Shown here piece by piece: positions 36,642 to 45,268 of a stretch of DNA of 49,689 nt. Position 1 is the first letter of the stretch; the number at the start of each line of letters is the position of its first letter. The stretch comes from Cryobacterium sp. (GTDB taxonomy: Bacteria > Actinomycetota > Actinomycetes > Actinomycetales > Microbacteriaceae), in NCBI GenBank assembly GCA_019638975.1, contig JAHBST010000007.1, positions 1 through 49,689 of the forward strand, written 5' to 3'. The translations under genes and the position numbers were made by a program. The notes beneath the pieces are model-generated. The model did no database searches. It worked only from the letters and a program-made list of their open reading frames with translations, and was not told where the DNA came from.

Positions 36642-37874
36642 ATGCCTGTAAGCCGCCGCACCTACATTCGCCGCCGGATCACGGTGTTCGGGGGGCTCGG
36701 GCTCGGTTTGCTGCTCGCGCTGTATTTGCCGTTGACTCTTTTGGCGCCATTGCCGTCGGCGAGCGCCGTTCCGGTGTCGACGACGGCCGCGACGAACGCC
36801 GAAATCGACCTCGCGTGGCCGACTTTCGGTTCGAGCGCTATCGGAGCTGTCGGCTTTCCCGGAATTCTCGCGTCTCATGGGTCTCAGAAGCCGAGAACCA
36901 TAGCGAGCATCACCAAAATCATCACGAGTCTTGTGGTTCTCTCCAAGAAGCCTCTCGACACGGGTTCAAGCGGCGTGGCATCCGACGGCCCGACGATCAC
37001 GATGACCGCCGCCGACACCGCGAACTACCACAGTTACCTCGCGCGAAACGGTGAAGTCAAACCCGTCGCGATCGGGCTCACGCTCACGGAACGTCAATTG
37101 CTCCAAGTGGTCCTCATCGCATCCGCCAACAACTATGCGGAAACCATGGCGACGTGGGCGTTCGGGTCGAACAGCGCGTTCCTGACGGCAGCGACGGCCT
37201 GGCTCGAAGCAAAGGGGCTCACCCACACCAGTTTGAGCGATGCCACGGGGATGAATCCCGCGAACAAGAGCACAACGACGGATCTCGTCGCTCTCGGCAA
37301 AATCGCCCTCGCCGATCCCGTGGTGTCATCGATCGTTTCGATGAAATCGGTCACGCTCCCGTATATCGGAACCATCGTCAACACCAACAAGCTGCTCGGG
37401 ATTGCCGGCGTCACCGGGATCAAGACAGGCACGCTTCCCGAAGCCGGTTCGTGTTTGCTTTTCGCCTCGGAAATTCACATCGACGGGCACGACGTCACGA
37501 TCGTCGGCGTCGTCCTCGGCGGTCCGGACCACCCGACGCTCGATGCGGCGATTCGCCGTTTGCTGGCGAGCGCGACACCGGGATTCCGAGTACTTCCCGT
37601 CGTTGCGGCGGGAGAGGAGTTCTTCCGCTACTCGACTCCATGGGGCCAAAGCGCGAGTGCCGTAGCGCAAAAGGATGCCTCAACGCTCACGTGGGCCGGG
37701 ACGCCCGTCTCTGTTTCCGCGCGGGCGGATCCCGTGAGGGATGGGCGCGCGGGCGATCGCGTTGGTCTGGTCTCCGTGATCGTCGGCGCGACCACGGTCA
37801 CCGTGCCGCTCACGCTCGATGCGGCGGTCACCGACCCGGGCCCCTGGTGGAGGCTCATGCATCCGTTTGGCTGA
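36642..37874 (+). CDS. D-alanyl-D-alanine carboxypeptidase (S11 family)
   Basis: A 410-aa low-molecular-weight penicillin-binding protein that trims D-Ala from peptidoglycan stems outside the membrane. An N-terminal basic tail (RRTYIRRR) and hydrophobic helix at about residues 14-36 act as signal or anchor. The serine-peptidase triad motifs are present: S89-I-T-K92, S161-A-N163 and K261-T-G263. A C-terminal beta domain of about 110 residues follows. The KTG motif spacing fits class C PBPs (DacB/DacF). Predicted leaderless start. Confidence 0.9.
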   Translation: MPVSRRTYIRRRITVFGGLGLGLLLALYLPLTLLAPLPSASAVPVSTTAATNAEIDLAWPTFGSSAIGAVGFPGILASHGSQKPRTIASITKIITSLVVLSKKPLDTGSSGVASDGPTITMTAADTANYHSYLARNGEVKPVAIGLTLTERQLLQVVLIASANNYAETMATWAFGSNSAFLTAATAWLEAKGLTHTSLSDATGMNPANKSTTTDLVALGKIALADPVVSSIVSMKSVTLPYIGTIVNTNKLLGIAGVTGIKTGTLPEAGSCLLFASEIHIDGHDVTIVGVVLGGPDHPTLDAAIRRLLASATPGFRVLPVVAAGEEFFRYSTPWGQSASAVAQKDASTLTWAGTPVSVSARADPVRDGRAGDRVGLVSVIVGATTVTVPLTLDAAVTDPGPWWRLMHPFG

Positions 37875-37985
37875 GAGTATCGGGCAGTCTGCGTCATTTC
37901 CCGGTGTCGTGCTCTAGAGTCGGACTATCTGTTGATACTTCTCATTCGCTACCGCGACCGGGACGTCTCCCCGAATCGAGGTACC

Positions 37986-39086
37986 GTGTCCGAAGCTGTC
38001 GTAAGCCCCGTCGTGACGTTCACCAAGACGCGGCCTGGAGGAAATAGGGACAGTCCGACGACTGAATACTCGTCCTTGCTCCGAACGGTTCGCGACGCGG
38101 GCCTTCTCCGCCGCCGCACGGGTTTCTACTGGATGGTCTTCAGCATCGTGACGGCAGCCCTGGGCGGGACCGTCGTCGGATTCATTCTTCTCGGCGACAG
38201 CTGGTTCCAGTTGCTCATGGCGGGCGCGCTCGGAGTCATCCTCACGCAATACGCGTTCCTGGCCCACGAGGCGTCGCATCGGCAAGTGTTCCACTCCGGA
38301 CCGCTCAACGACCGTGCCGGGCGGACGCTCGCGAATCTCTTCGTGGGAATCAGCTATTCGTGGTGGATGACGAAGCACAGCCGACACCACGCGAACCCCA
38401 ACATCCTCACGAAAGATCCTGACATCGAGCGCGATTTCGTCTCGTTCACGCCAGACGATGCGGCGCGCGCGACGGGCATCTACGCGTGGGCCACGCGCCG
38501 CCAGGGCTACTTGTTCTTTCCCGCGTTGCTCCTCGAGGGGATCAACTTGCACATTCACGGATTCCGCACGGTGCTGGGCAAGCGCAAGGTAGATCGCAGC
38601 TGGGTCGAGATCAGCATGATCTTCTCTCGACTCGGGGCGTACCTGACCGCGATATTCCTCATGCTGCCGATTGGGATGGCTTTCGCGTTCCTGGGCGTGC
38701 AACTCGCAGTCTTCGGTCTCTACATGGGCGCGTCTTTCGCCCCCAATCACAAAGGGATGCCGATTCTCCCGCACGACAGCAAGGTCGATTTCCTCCGACG
38801 CCAAGTGCTCACCTCGAGGAACATCAAAGGCAGTTGGATCATGGATTCGTTCATGGGTGGGCTCAACTACCAAATCGAACACCACTTGTTCCCGAACATG
38901 CCGCGCCCCCACTTGGCGAGGGCAGCGGAAATTGCTCGGGAGTATTGCGAAACGCACCGAATCGCATATACGCAAACGACAATCACCGAGTCGTACGGGA
39001 TCGTCATCCGGTATTTGAATCGCGTGGGTCTTGCCGCCGGCGGCGACCCGTTCGATTGCCCGGCCTCCGCGCAATTCGGTCGATAG
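37986..39086 (+). CDS. Membrane fatty acid desaturase
   Basis: A 366-aa di-iron acyl-lipid or acyl-CoA desaturase. The three His boxes are present: HEASH at residues 94-98, HSRHH near 134-138 and QIEHH with His299 and His300. Four hydrophobic segments (about 45-90 and 195-240) fit the family fold. The third box with Gln in place of the first His is typical of front-end or linoleoyl-type desaturases, so polyunsaturated or delta-6-like activity is possible but not shown. The GTG at 37986 with GAGG just before it is preferred; the frame stays open to a TTG at 37932. A TAGAGT lies at 37915-37920. Unsaturation may help growth at low temperature. Confidence 0.88.
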   Translation: MSEAVVSPVVTFTKTRPGGNRDSPTTEYSSLLRTVRDAGLLRRRTGFYWMVFSIVTAALGGTVVGFILLGDSWFQLLMAGALGVILTQYAFLAHEASHRQVFHSGPLNDRAGRTLANLFVGISYSWWMTKHSRHHANPNILTKDPDIERDFVSFTPDDAARATGIYAWATRRQGYLFFPALLLEGINLHIHGFRTVLGKRKVDRSWVEISMIFSRLGAYLTAIFLMLPIGMAFAFLGVQLAVFGLYMGASFAPNHKGMPILPHDSKVDFLRRQVLTSRNIKGSWIMDSFMGGLNYQIEHHLFPNMPRPHLARAAEIAREYCETHRIAYTQTTITESYGIVIRYLNRVGLAAGGDPFDCPASAQFGR

Positions 39087-39092
39087 CGAGCG

Positions 39093-39893
39093 CTAGAAAT
39101 GCCGGTCGACGTGGGTTGCGCTCGGCCGTTTCGGACTGATTCCGTCGCCTGACGACTGGTGCCGGATGCGGCGTACGACCCAGGGCACGAGATATTCGCG
39201 CGCCCAGCCAATGTCTTCCACGCGCGCTTGCCGCCAGGACATTGCCGGCAGCGGCTCGGGCTCAAACGGCGCGAGATCGTTTTCGACGCCGAGGGAATCG
39301 AGCACCATCCGGGCGATCGTGTGGTGCCCTGTGGGGGAGAAGTGCAGGCGATCGGGGGCCCACATTCGCGGGTCCTTGAGTTCTCGAAGCGCCCACATGT
39401 CGGCGATGATCGCGTCGTGTCGAACGGCGATGGCGCGGAGGTTCTCGTTGTAGATGGCGACTTTTCCGCGAGAGCGGCGCAGTACCGGTGTCATGCCGAT
39501 GTCCGGTCCGTTGAAGAGCAGTACCGTTGCGCCATCGGAGCGAAGTCGCTCGATCGCGTGCTCCAGTCGTTCGGCGATGTCGTCGGGGTCGGTGCCCGGG
39601 CGGATGATGTCGTTTCCGCCCGCAGAAACGGTGATGAGATCGGGCCTGAGTTCGAGGGCCGGTTCAACCTGTTCATCGATGATCTGCTGAAGCAATCGGC
39701 CGCGAATGGCCAGATTTGCGTACGCGAAGTCGTGGGTCTTGGCGCTCAGCACTTCTGCGACGCGATCGGCCCAGCCCCGTGTGCCTCCGCTGCTTCGGGG
39801 CTCCGGATCGCCGATGCCTTCCGTGAATGAGTCGCCAATCGCCACGAAGCGGGACCACGGGTGCTGCTGAATGAGGATTCCGGAATCTTCCAC
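39093..39893 (-). CDS. SGNH/GDSL hydrolase family protein
   Basis: A 266-aa esterase-like protein. Block I IGDSFTEG has the nucleophile Ser22, block III GGNDII near residue 94, and block V DRLHFSPTGHH near residues 180-190 supplies Asp and His. The N-terminus has no signal peptide, so it is probably cytoplasmic. Substrate unknown. The GTG at 39893 is used because TAGAGT stands 7 bases before it and homology begins here; the frame stays open 48 codons further. It converges on the desaturase with a 6-base gap. Confidence 0.88.
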   Translation of the reverse strand: MEDSGILIQQHPWSRFVAIGDSFTEGIGDPEPRSSGGTRGWADRVAEVLSAKTHDFAYANLAIRGRLLQQIIDEQVEPALELRPDLITVSAGGNDIIRPGTDPDDIAERLEHAIERLRSDGATVLLFNGPDIGMTPVLRRSRGKVAIYNENLRAIAVRHDAIIADMWALRELKDPRMWAPDRLHFSPTGHHTIARMVLDSLGVENDLAPFEPEPLPAMSWRQARVEDIGWAREYLVPWVVRRIRHQSSGDGISPKRPSATHVDRHF

Positions 39894-39900
39894 GATCCCC

Positions 39901-39906
39901 ACTCTA
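39901..39906 (-). promoter_or_regulatory. -10 element of a predicted leaderless SGNH hydrolase transcript
   Basis: On the minus strand TAGAGT, then 7 bases, then the GTG start. The 7 bases GGGGATC are not a usable ribosome binding site. Confidence 0.55.
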
Positions 39907-40058
39907 GGAAAGATTTCCTGCGTGTGATCTGCTTGTGGGGCCCGCGTCACTGTTGCCCCCCAATCGGGGGACATGCAAGACTGTGAGAATGTCACCGGAC
40001 CTCGGGGGCTCACGTGGAATACGACGTGGTAAACCACAAACCAAACAAGGAGGTCGTC

Positions 40059-40325
40059 ATGGGTTGGTTCGCCTTTATCATCCTCGGACTCATCGCAGGG
40101 GCCATCGCGAAGCTGATTCTTCCGGGCAAGCAGGGTGGCGGGTGGATCGCCACTCTCATCCTCGGTCTGGTCGGAGCACTAATCGGAGGCTGGCTCGCCG
40201 GTTTGATCTTCAACATCGGATATGACGATTTCTGGTCGATCCAATCGTGGCTGATCGCAATCGTCGGGGCGATCGTCGTGCTGCTGATCTGGGGATTCAT
40301 TACCAAGGGTCGCAAGAGGGCCTGA
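40059..40325 (+). CDS. GlsB/YeaQ/YmgE family stress membrane protein
   Basis: An 88-aa protein of the transglycosylase-associated family with three hydrophobic segments (about 2-20, 29-50 and 60-80) and the Gly-rich family stretch ILGLIAGAIAKLILPGKQGGG. Its function is unknown; relatives respond to envelope or acid stress. AAGGAGGT, a perfect ribosome binding site, stands 4 bases before the ATG at 40059. The 165-base region before it has a C5/G5 hairpin at 39956-39970 and no obvious promoter. A strong intrinsic terminator follows, so it is a single-gene transcript. Confidence 0.92.
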   Translation: MGWFAFIILGLIAGAIAKLILPGKQGGGWIATLILGLVGALIGGWLAGLIFNIGYDDFWSIQSWLIAIVGAIVVLLIWGFITKGRKRA

Positions 40326-40337
40326 GTCGAAAGCGGG

Positions 40338-40376
40338 AGCTGGCCCAGTCGCTCGTCTTCCGGGCCAGCTTCTTTT
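40338..40376 (+). terminator. Intrinsic terminator after the YeaQ-type gene
   Basis: A 9-bp perfect stem AGCTGGCCC / GGGCCAGCT (40338-40346 and 40362-40370) with a 15-base loop, followed by TCTTTT. This is the only clear U-tailed terminator in the window. It lies between convergent genes. Confidence 0.85.
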
Positions 40377-40395
40377 GGGCCAACTTCTTTCCGCG

Positions 40396-41589
40396 TCAGA
40401 TTCTTCTCGTCCATCGCCAGCCGAGGAGTTCCCGCTCGGCCACGGCGCCGGCTCCGAATACCCACGAGCGATAGAGCACGAACCGAAGGCCTGTTCCGAG
40501 TGCCAGCCCGACGACGTTGGACGACACGTTGTCCGCGACGACGCTCGTGAGACCCAGCACGTAGTGGGAAACCCAGAGGCAACCGACGGAGACGAGAAGT
40601 CCCGCAACGCTCGCCATCCCGAAGCGGAGTCCCTCGCGAAGCACATCGTCGTGGCGATTCGAACGGAATGTCCAGAGTCTGTTACCCGCCCAGTTCGCGA
40701 GGATGGCGAGGCTCGTGGAAATCAGTTTTGCGAGAATGGGTCCACCGTGAACGGATGCCGGCGATAGGACACCGACCCGCAGGACGGTGAACACTCCGAC
40801 ATCGATGGCGAAACCGAGGCTTCCGACTGCCAGAAACATCAGCATTTGGCGTGCAAACCTGCGGAGCCTTTCAGGAAAGAGCTTCGATCCGAGCCGCTGA
40901 AGTCCCCACCGAGTCACATTTGCGATTGCTTCGGCGATGATGGCGTGGTTCATTTTTGACGAACCGAATCGGCGTTCCACGAAAGTGATGGGCACTTCCG
41001 CAATGTCGAGCCCGACGCGGTGAGCGCGCGCGAGCATGTCGATCTGGAAGCAATACCCCTGGCTTGCGACGGATTCCAGCTCCAGCTGTCGGATCGCGTC
41101 GCGGCTGTAAGCGCGAAAGCCCCCGGTGATGTCTTCGAAAGGCAGCGCGAGCGCCACGCGCGCGTAGGCACTTCCCGCGCGAGACAACAGCATCCGGCGC
41201 CAAGGCCAGTCCGTGACCTTTCCGCCGTCGACCCACCGAGAACCGATGACGACGTCATGGCTCTCCATCGCCGCCAGAATCCTCGAGAGTTCTTCCGGTT
41301 GATGCGAACCGTCGCCATCCATTTCCACGAGAATGTCGAACCCATGGTTGAGGCCCCATGTGAAGCCATCGCGATACGCCGTACCAAGCCCGGCCTTCTC
41401 GGAACGATGCAGAACGTGCAGTCGAGCGAGGCCGCGCGCCAACGCATCGGCGAGCAACCCCGTTCCATCGGGTGAGTTGTCGTCGACGATCAGCAATTCG
41501 ACGCCATCCTGCATCATGACTCGGGAGACGAGCGATTCCAGGTTCTCTCGTTCGTTGAATGTCGGGATGATGATGAGAATCCGTTTCAC
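40396..41589 (-). CDS. Polyprenol-phosphate-mannose-synthase-like GT2 fused to a GtrA domain
   Basis: A 397-aa fusion. Residues 1 to about 235 form a GT2 domain of the dolichol/polyprenol-phosphate mannose synthase type: IIPTFNERENL at 8-16, VDDNSPDGTG at 34-43, the metal motif Asp90-Gly-Asp92, then SRWVDGG and ITGGFRAYS. Residues about 255-385 hold four hydrophobic segments of the GtrA family (MFLAVGSLGFAIDVGVFTVL). The same GT2-GtrA order is known from archaeal dolichol-phosphate mannose synthases; mycobacterial Ppm1 is different. The product likely loads mannose or glucose onto polyprenyl phosphate. The GTG start overlaps the stop of the GT-C gene upstream. Confidence 0.9.
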   Translation of the reverse strand: MKRILIIIPTFNERENLESLVSRVMMQDGVELLIVDDNSPDGTGLLADALARGLARLHVLHRSEKAGLGTAYRDGFTWGLNHGFDILVEMDGDGSHQPEELSRILAAMESHDVVIGSRWVDGGKVTDWPWRRMLLSRAGSAYARVALALPFEDITGGFRAYSRDAIRQLELESVASQGYCFQIDMLARAHRVGLDIAEVPITFVERRFGSSKMNHAIIAEAIANVTRWGLQRLGSKLFPERLRRFARQMLMFLAVGSLGFAIDVGVFTVLRVGVLSPASVHGGPILAKLISTSLAILANWAGNRLWTFRSNRHDDVLREGLRFGMASVAGLLVSVGCLWVSHYVLGLTSVVADNVSSNVVGLALGTGLRFVLYRSWVFGAGAVAERELLGWRWTRRI

Positions 41590-43052
41590 GATCCGCCCCT
41601 CGTGAGTTTGTAGATGATGGTCCGATGGATGCGGAGACGTTCGACGATGGTGTATCCATCGCGCTGGAGCACGGAGAGGTCTGAATCTGCTCGACTTTCG
41701 TCTGACTTGGTTGTTTCGAGGGCCCAGACGACCCGAACGCCGACAAGTTGCGGTCCGAGCGAGCTCACCGGATAGACCGTGTCCCACAATCCGCGGGTCT
41801 CTTTGGCCGGCGTCTTCAACGCAATGTCGTTGAGCCCCGAGAATCCTTGCGGGTAGACCTTCATCGCCAATCGTGGTCTCCACGACGCCTTGACAGATTG
41901 GTCGAAAATGACCGTGTCGCCGCGTGACGCCACGGTCGCCATCGTTGTCGACACTTCTGCCCAATCACTCCCACCGGGTTTCCCGAACTCTGTTCGCTGC
42001 GAGTACCAGCTCGGGGCCGCGAGCGCCACGACGCACAATACAGTCGCCACTCTCATCCATCGCCCCGAGAAGGCCGCGATGCCCGCTCCGACGAGGATTG
42101 CCGCGACGGGGGCGCAAAAGGACAAATACCTGTTCGTGTACATCGCGACGACGGTCTCGCTTCCCGCAACGAGGATGATTGTCGGGAGCACGAGCCACAC
42201 GATGGTGAGCGCGAGAGACGAGCGCTCACGACGCTTGCCCTTCCACCAGAACGCGGCGGCAGCGACGATCAGGCCCCAACAGACGAGCGCGAGCCAAATA
42301 TTGCCGAACCATTGTTCGACGATCACGAACTCCGGCGTGATTCTCGTGCGGTGCGCCAGAAATGCGATCTGGCCGCGCTCGGCAATCCCGAACGCGATGA
42401 CGGGTATCGCAAGCGCAATTCCGACAGCGACCGCCTGAAGCCATCGCCGCAGGGAACGGCGAGTCGAGGCGTCACTCAGCAGGTAGGCGGCGTGCGCGAA
42501 CAGAATCAGCGCCGAGAACAGGAACAAATAGATGCACACCGCGAGACCGATCGCGTAGGCGAGCCACGGCATCCGCTTCACGCTGTGCGTGGTCGAAAGG
42601 TGAACGATGAGAACCGTGAGCCACACAATCGCCGCCGTGTCGAACACGTAGGTCCGGGCCTCGGCACCCTGGTATGTCATCCGCGGAAGCACAGCGCAGA
42701 CCAACCCGGCGAGAACCGCCACTCTCGTGTTGAAGAGCGCCGAGGCGAGAACGACGGTTCCCGCGACGACGATTCCGGCGGCGATGGCACTCGGAAATCG
42801 CACGGACAGCGGGGATGCGCCGAAGATGCCGATCCACACGTGCAAGAGGGCGTAGTAGCTGCCGTGCACGGCGTCGACAGAACGCAGCATTCCGAGGAGG
42901 GATGGCCATGACCGTTCTGCTGAAATGATGCTTGCGGCTTCGTCTCCCCACACGGAAGGAACCCAGGAGCCGAGAAACGATACGAGAAATCCCGTCACAC
43001 CCAGCGCCACCGCGATCCGTCGAGTGTTCCACGTGCGGTACGGGAACAGCAT
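41586..43052 (-). CDS. GT-C membrane glycosyltransferase (GT39-like)
   Basis: A 488-aa integral membrane protein with about ten hydrophobic segments and a C-terminal soluble part near residues 345-488. The loop after the first helix carries WGDE with Asp37-Glu38, as in lipid-phosphate-sugar-dependent GT-C enzymes such as protein mannosyltransferases. A second conserved part is GAEARTY. It probably uses the polyprenyl-phosphate sugar made by the adjacent GT2-GtrA protein, with which it overlaps by 4 bases. The ATG at 43052 has GGAGG 7 bases upstream; a GTG 17 codons earlier has poor support. Acceptor unknown. Confidence 0.85.
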   Translation of the reverse strand: MLFPYRTWNTRRIAVALGVTGFLVSFLGSWVPSVWGDEAASIISAERSWPSLLGMLRSVDAVHGSYYALLHVWIGIFGASPLSVRFPSAIAAGIVVAGTVVLASALFNTRVAVLAGLVCAVLPRMTYQGAEARTYVFDTAAIVWLTVLIVHLSTTHSVKRMPWLAYAIGLAVCIYLFLFSALILFAHAAYLLSDASTRRSLRRWLQAVAVGIALAIPVIAFGIAERGQIAFLAHRTRITPEFVIVEQWFGNIWLALVCWGLIVAAAAFWWKGKRRERSSLALTIVWLVLPTIILVAGSETVVAMYTNRYLSFCAPVAAILVGAGIAAFSGRWMRVATVLCVVALAAPSWYSQRTEFGKPGGSDWAEVSTTMATVASRGDTVIFDQSVKASWRPRLAMKVYPQGFSGLNDIALKTPAKETRGLWDTVYPVSSLGPQLVGVRVVWALETTKSDESRADSDLSVLQRDGYTIVERLRIHRTIIYKLTRGGS

Positions 43053-43190
43053 CCTGGTCCTCCGCCGCGAATATCCGGGCGCAGTGGCGAGAGTTTCGGT
43101 CACACCTTCATCGTCGTGAGCCGCGCTTGTGCATTTCTCGGGAATGCGGTCGTCGGGCCTGAGAAGTCACTCAGAAACGGGTCGCGTGGA

Positions 43191-44555
43191 TCACGAAATG
43201 GCGGGAATGCTCACGCGGACAATCAGCCCACGACCCGGACGGTTCATCAGTTCGACATCGCCGTGAGCATCCAGAACGATCGCCTTCACTATCGCGAGTC
43301 CGAGCCCGCTGCCGCCGGTGTTCGCACTGCGCGAATCGTCCGGCCGAGTGAAGCGGTCGAATGCCACGGGAATGAATTCGTCGGGGAGACCCGGCCCCGA
43401 GTCGCGAACTTCGAGAACCAGTCGCGAATCCCGGAACTCGAGTGACATGCGCAATTCACCGCCAGAGGCCATGGCGTGCACCGCATTGGCGGCGAGGTTG
43501 TCGACGAGGCGACCGAAGCGAGTCGTTGCGAGTGCGAACCGCACGGGCTCTGCCCCGATTGGACGGCCGACCTCGAACTCGACGACAGTGCCGGAGCGAG
43601 ACCCGGAGAGTCGAGCTCGATCGGCCGCCGAGCCCATTTCCTCGACCAGTTCGGCCCACGTCGATGTCGCCGAGCTGGGCCCGGACTCGACCTCGGCAAG
43701 ATCCAGAAGCCCCGTGGCGACGGCGGAAATTCTGTGGAGCGAACGCTCAGCATCCGCTATCGACCGTTCCAGGGCTATCGCGTCGCCGCTGCTCAAATGG
43801 GCAAGTTCCAATTGGCTTTGCAGTATGGCAAGCGGGCTTCGCAATTCGTGGCTCGCATCGGACACCATTTGCCGTTCCCTCGCAACGGCACGTTGCTGTG
43901 CCGTGATGAATTCATTGAGAGTGCTGGCCAGTGCGGAAAGCTCATCGCGCGCTCGTGGCACGTTCAAGGTTGCGGTGGAACCGCTTTTGCTCAGTTCGTT
44001 CGCCTGTTGCCGCATCCGATTGACCGGCCGAAGCGCCGCGCGGGTCAAGAGCCAGGACGCGATCGCGAATCCGAGGGTTAGCGCGATGGCGCTGACGATC
44101 AACGTCTCGATCAGTCGATCCAGGAGCAACGCGGATGCCTCGAGGTTGCGCGCAGAAATGACGACCCATTCTCCCGACGCGCCGGCGACCCGCTGGGTCA
44201 GGACCAGGTAACTATCGTCATCCGCCATCACGTGCCGCGGTTCATCCGGCACCGGTGCCGCTGGCACGACCCGACGAAGCAACTCGTCCGGCAGAGTCGA
44301 CTCGACGAGTTGACCGTGAGGGTTCACGATGGCCACCAATTGCGCGTGGCCCGGAGCGCTCATGGCCGTCGCCCCGGATTCAATGTCGGCCTTCATGGGG
44401 GCCGCGTCGTGTTGAAGAAGCGTTTCGGCGGTCGTCGACAAAAGATTGGCGACCTGGTTGTAAAACGCGAAAGCCGCACCGCCGAAGAACAGTGCGGCAA
44501 TGAGGGCGCTACCGAGAGTGATCCGCCACCGAATGGACAGCCGTTGAAACATCAC
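43191..44555 (-). CDS. Sensor histidine kinase
   Basis: A 454-aa kinase. Helix 1 at about residues 12-33, an extracellular sensor of about 120 residues, helix 2 near 155-178, a HAMP linker (ALRPVNRMRQQANELSK), the dimerisation domain with phospho-acceptor His236 in SHELRSPLA, then the ATPase domain: N box NLAANAVHAM, G1 DSGPGLPDE, G2 GGSGLGLAIVKA. The start GTG at 44555 (then ATG) overlaps the regulator stop, with GGAGG 10 bases upstream. It pairs with the OmpR-type gene. The envelope glycosylation genes lie downstream on the same strand, which hints at but does not prove a target. Confidence 0.92.
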   Translation of the reverse strand: MMFQRLSIRWRITLGSALIAALFFGGAAFAFYNQVANLLSTTAETLLQHDAAPMKADIESGATAMSAPGHAQLVAIVNPHGQLVESTLPDELLRRVVPAAPVPDEPRHVMADDDSYLVLTQRVAGASGEWVVISARNLEASALLLDRLIETLIVSAIALTLGFAIASWLLTRAALRPVNRMRQQANELSKSGSTATLNVPRARDELSALASTLNEFITAQQRAVARERQMVSDASHELRSPLAILQSQLELAHLSSGDAIALERSIADAERSLHRISAVATGLLDLAEVESGPSSATSTWAELVEEMGSAADRARLSGSRSGTVVEFEVGRPIGAEPVRFALATTRFGRLVDNLAANAVHAMASGGELRMSLEFRDSRLVLEVRDSGPGLPDEFIPVAFDRFTRPDDSRSANTGGSGLGLAIVKAIVLDAHGDVELMNRPGRGLIVRVSIPAIS

Positions 44556-45256
44556 GGGGCGACTTCCTCCAGACGGAAGCCCTCGCCACGAACCGTCCGA
44601 ATTTCCACGCCGGATGCGGCGTCGGCGCCGCTCGAAAGCTTGCGTCGCAAGTAGCTCACGTACTGGTCCACGATATTGGGGTCGATGTTGTGGGTGCCAC
44701 CCCACACTTCGTCAAGGATCTGGTCGCGGCTTGCCGCCGTTCCCGCGCGAAGTGACAGGAATCGGAGAAGCTCAAACTCTTTCGGGCTGAGCGATAATTT
44801 TCTCGTTCCGAGCGACGCGACGTGCGCGATCGTATCGATGACGAGCGGCCCGAACACCGCGATGAGTTCCGTCGCATCGCGTCGAAGCAGTGCCCGAATG
44901 CGGGCACCCAATTCGGCGAACGCAAAGGGCTTCGTGAGGTAATCGTCGGCTCCCGCATCCAGACCGAACACGCGATCCTCGACGCTATTGCGCGCCGTGA
45001 GGAGGAGCGTGCGCATGCTCGGCGCCGACTCCCGCAGCCGGCGACACAATTCGAAGCCGGACATTCCGGGAAGCATGACGTCAACCACGGCAACAGCAAA
45101 GCGAGCGCCGGACTGGGCGATGAGCGCATCCACGCCGTTGCTGACGACGGTCACCTCGTAACCGTCGGCCTCGAGCCCCTGGTGCAGCAATGCGCGCATG
45201 TCGGCATCGTCTTCGACGACGAGGATTGATGCGGAAGTCACGAGCGGCATTGTCAC
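44552..45256 (-). CDS. OmpR/PhoB-family response regulator
   Basis: A 234-aa regulator. The receiver domain has the acidic pair Asp16-Asp17, phospho-acceptor Asp59 in VVDVMLPG, and the Lys of LTKPF. A winged helix follows from about residue 135, with LSLSPKEFELLRFL and VDQYVSYLRRKL. The GTG at 45256 is preferred to the ATG two codons later because TAATCT stands 6 bases before it, as in other leaderless genes here. Followed by its histidine kinase with a 4-base overlap. Confidence 0.93.
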   Translation of the reverse strand: MTMPLVTSASILVVEDDADMRALLHQGLEADGYEVTVVSNGVDALIAQSGARFAVAVVDVMLPGMSGFELCRRLRESAPSMRTLLLTARNSVEDRVFGLDAGADDYLTKPFAFAELGARIRALLRRDATELIAVFGPLVIDTIAHVASLGTRKLSLSPKEFELLRFLSLRAGTAASRDQILDEVWGGTHNIDPNIVDQYVSYLRRKLSSGADAASGVEIRTVRGEGFRLEEVAP

Positions 45257-45262
45257 GTGCCC

Positions 45263-45268
45263 AGATTA
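45263..45268 (-). promoter_or_regulatory. -10 element of the predicted leaderless response-regulator transcript
   Basis: On the minus strand TAATCT, then 6 bases, then GTG. The hexamer overlaps the stop codon of the broken HAD gene. Confidence 0.5.

Noticed and set aside
39956..39970. C5/G5 hairpin before the YeaQ-type gene as a terminator or operator
   Set aside because: The stem is only five base pairs with no U-tract and no repeat of it elsewhere; it may be chance in GC-rich DNA.
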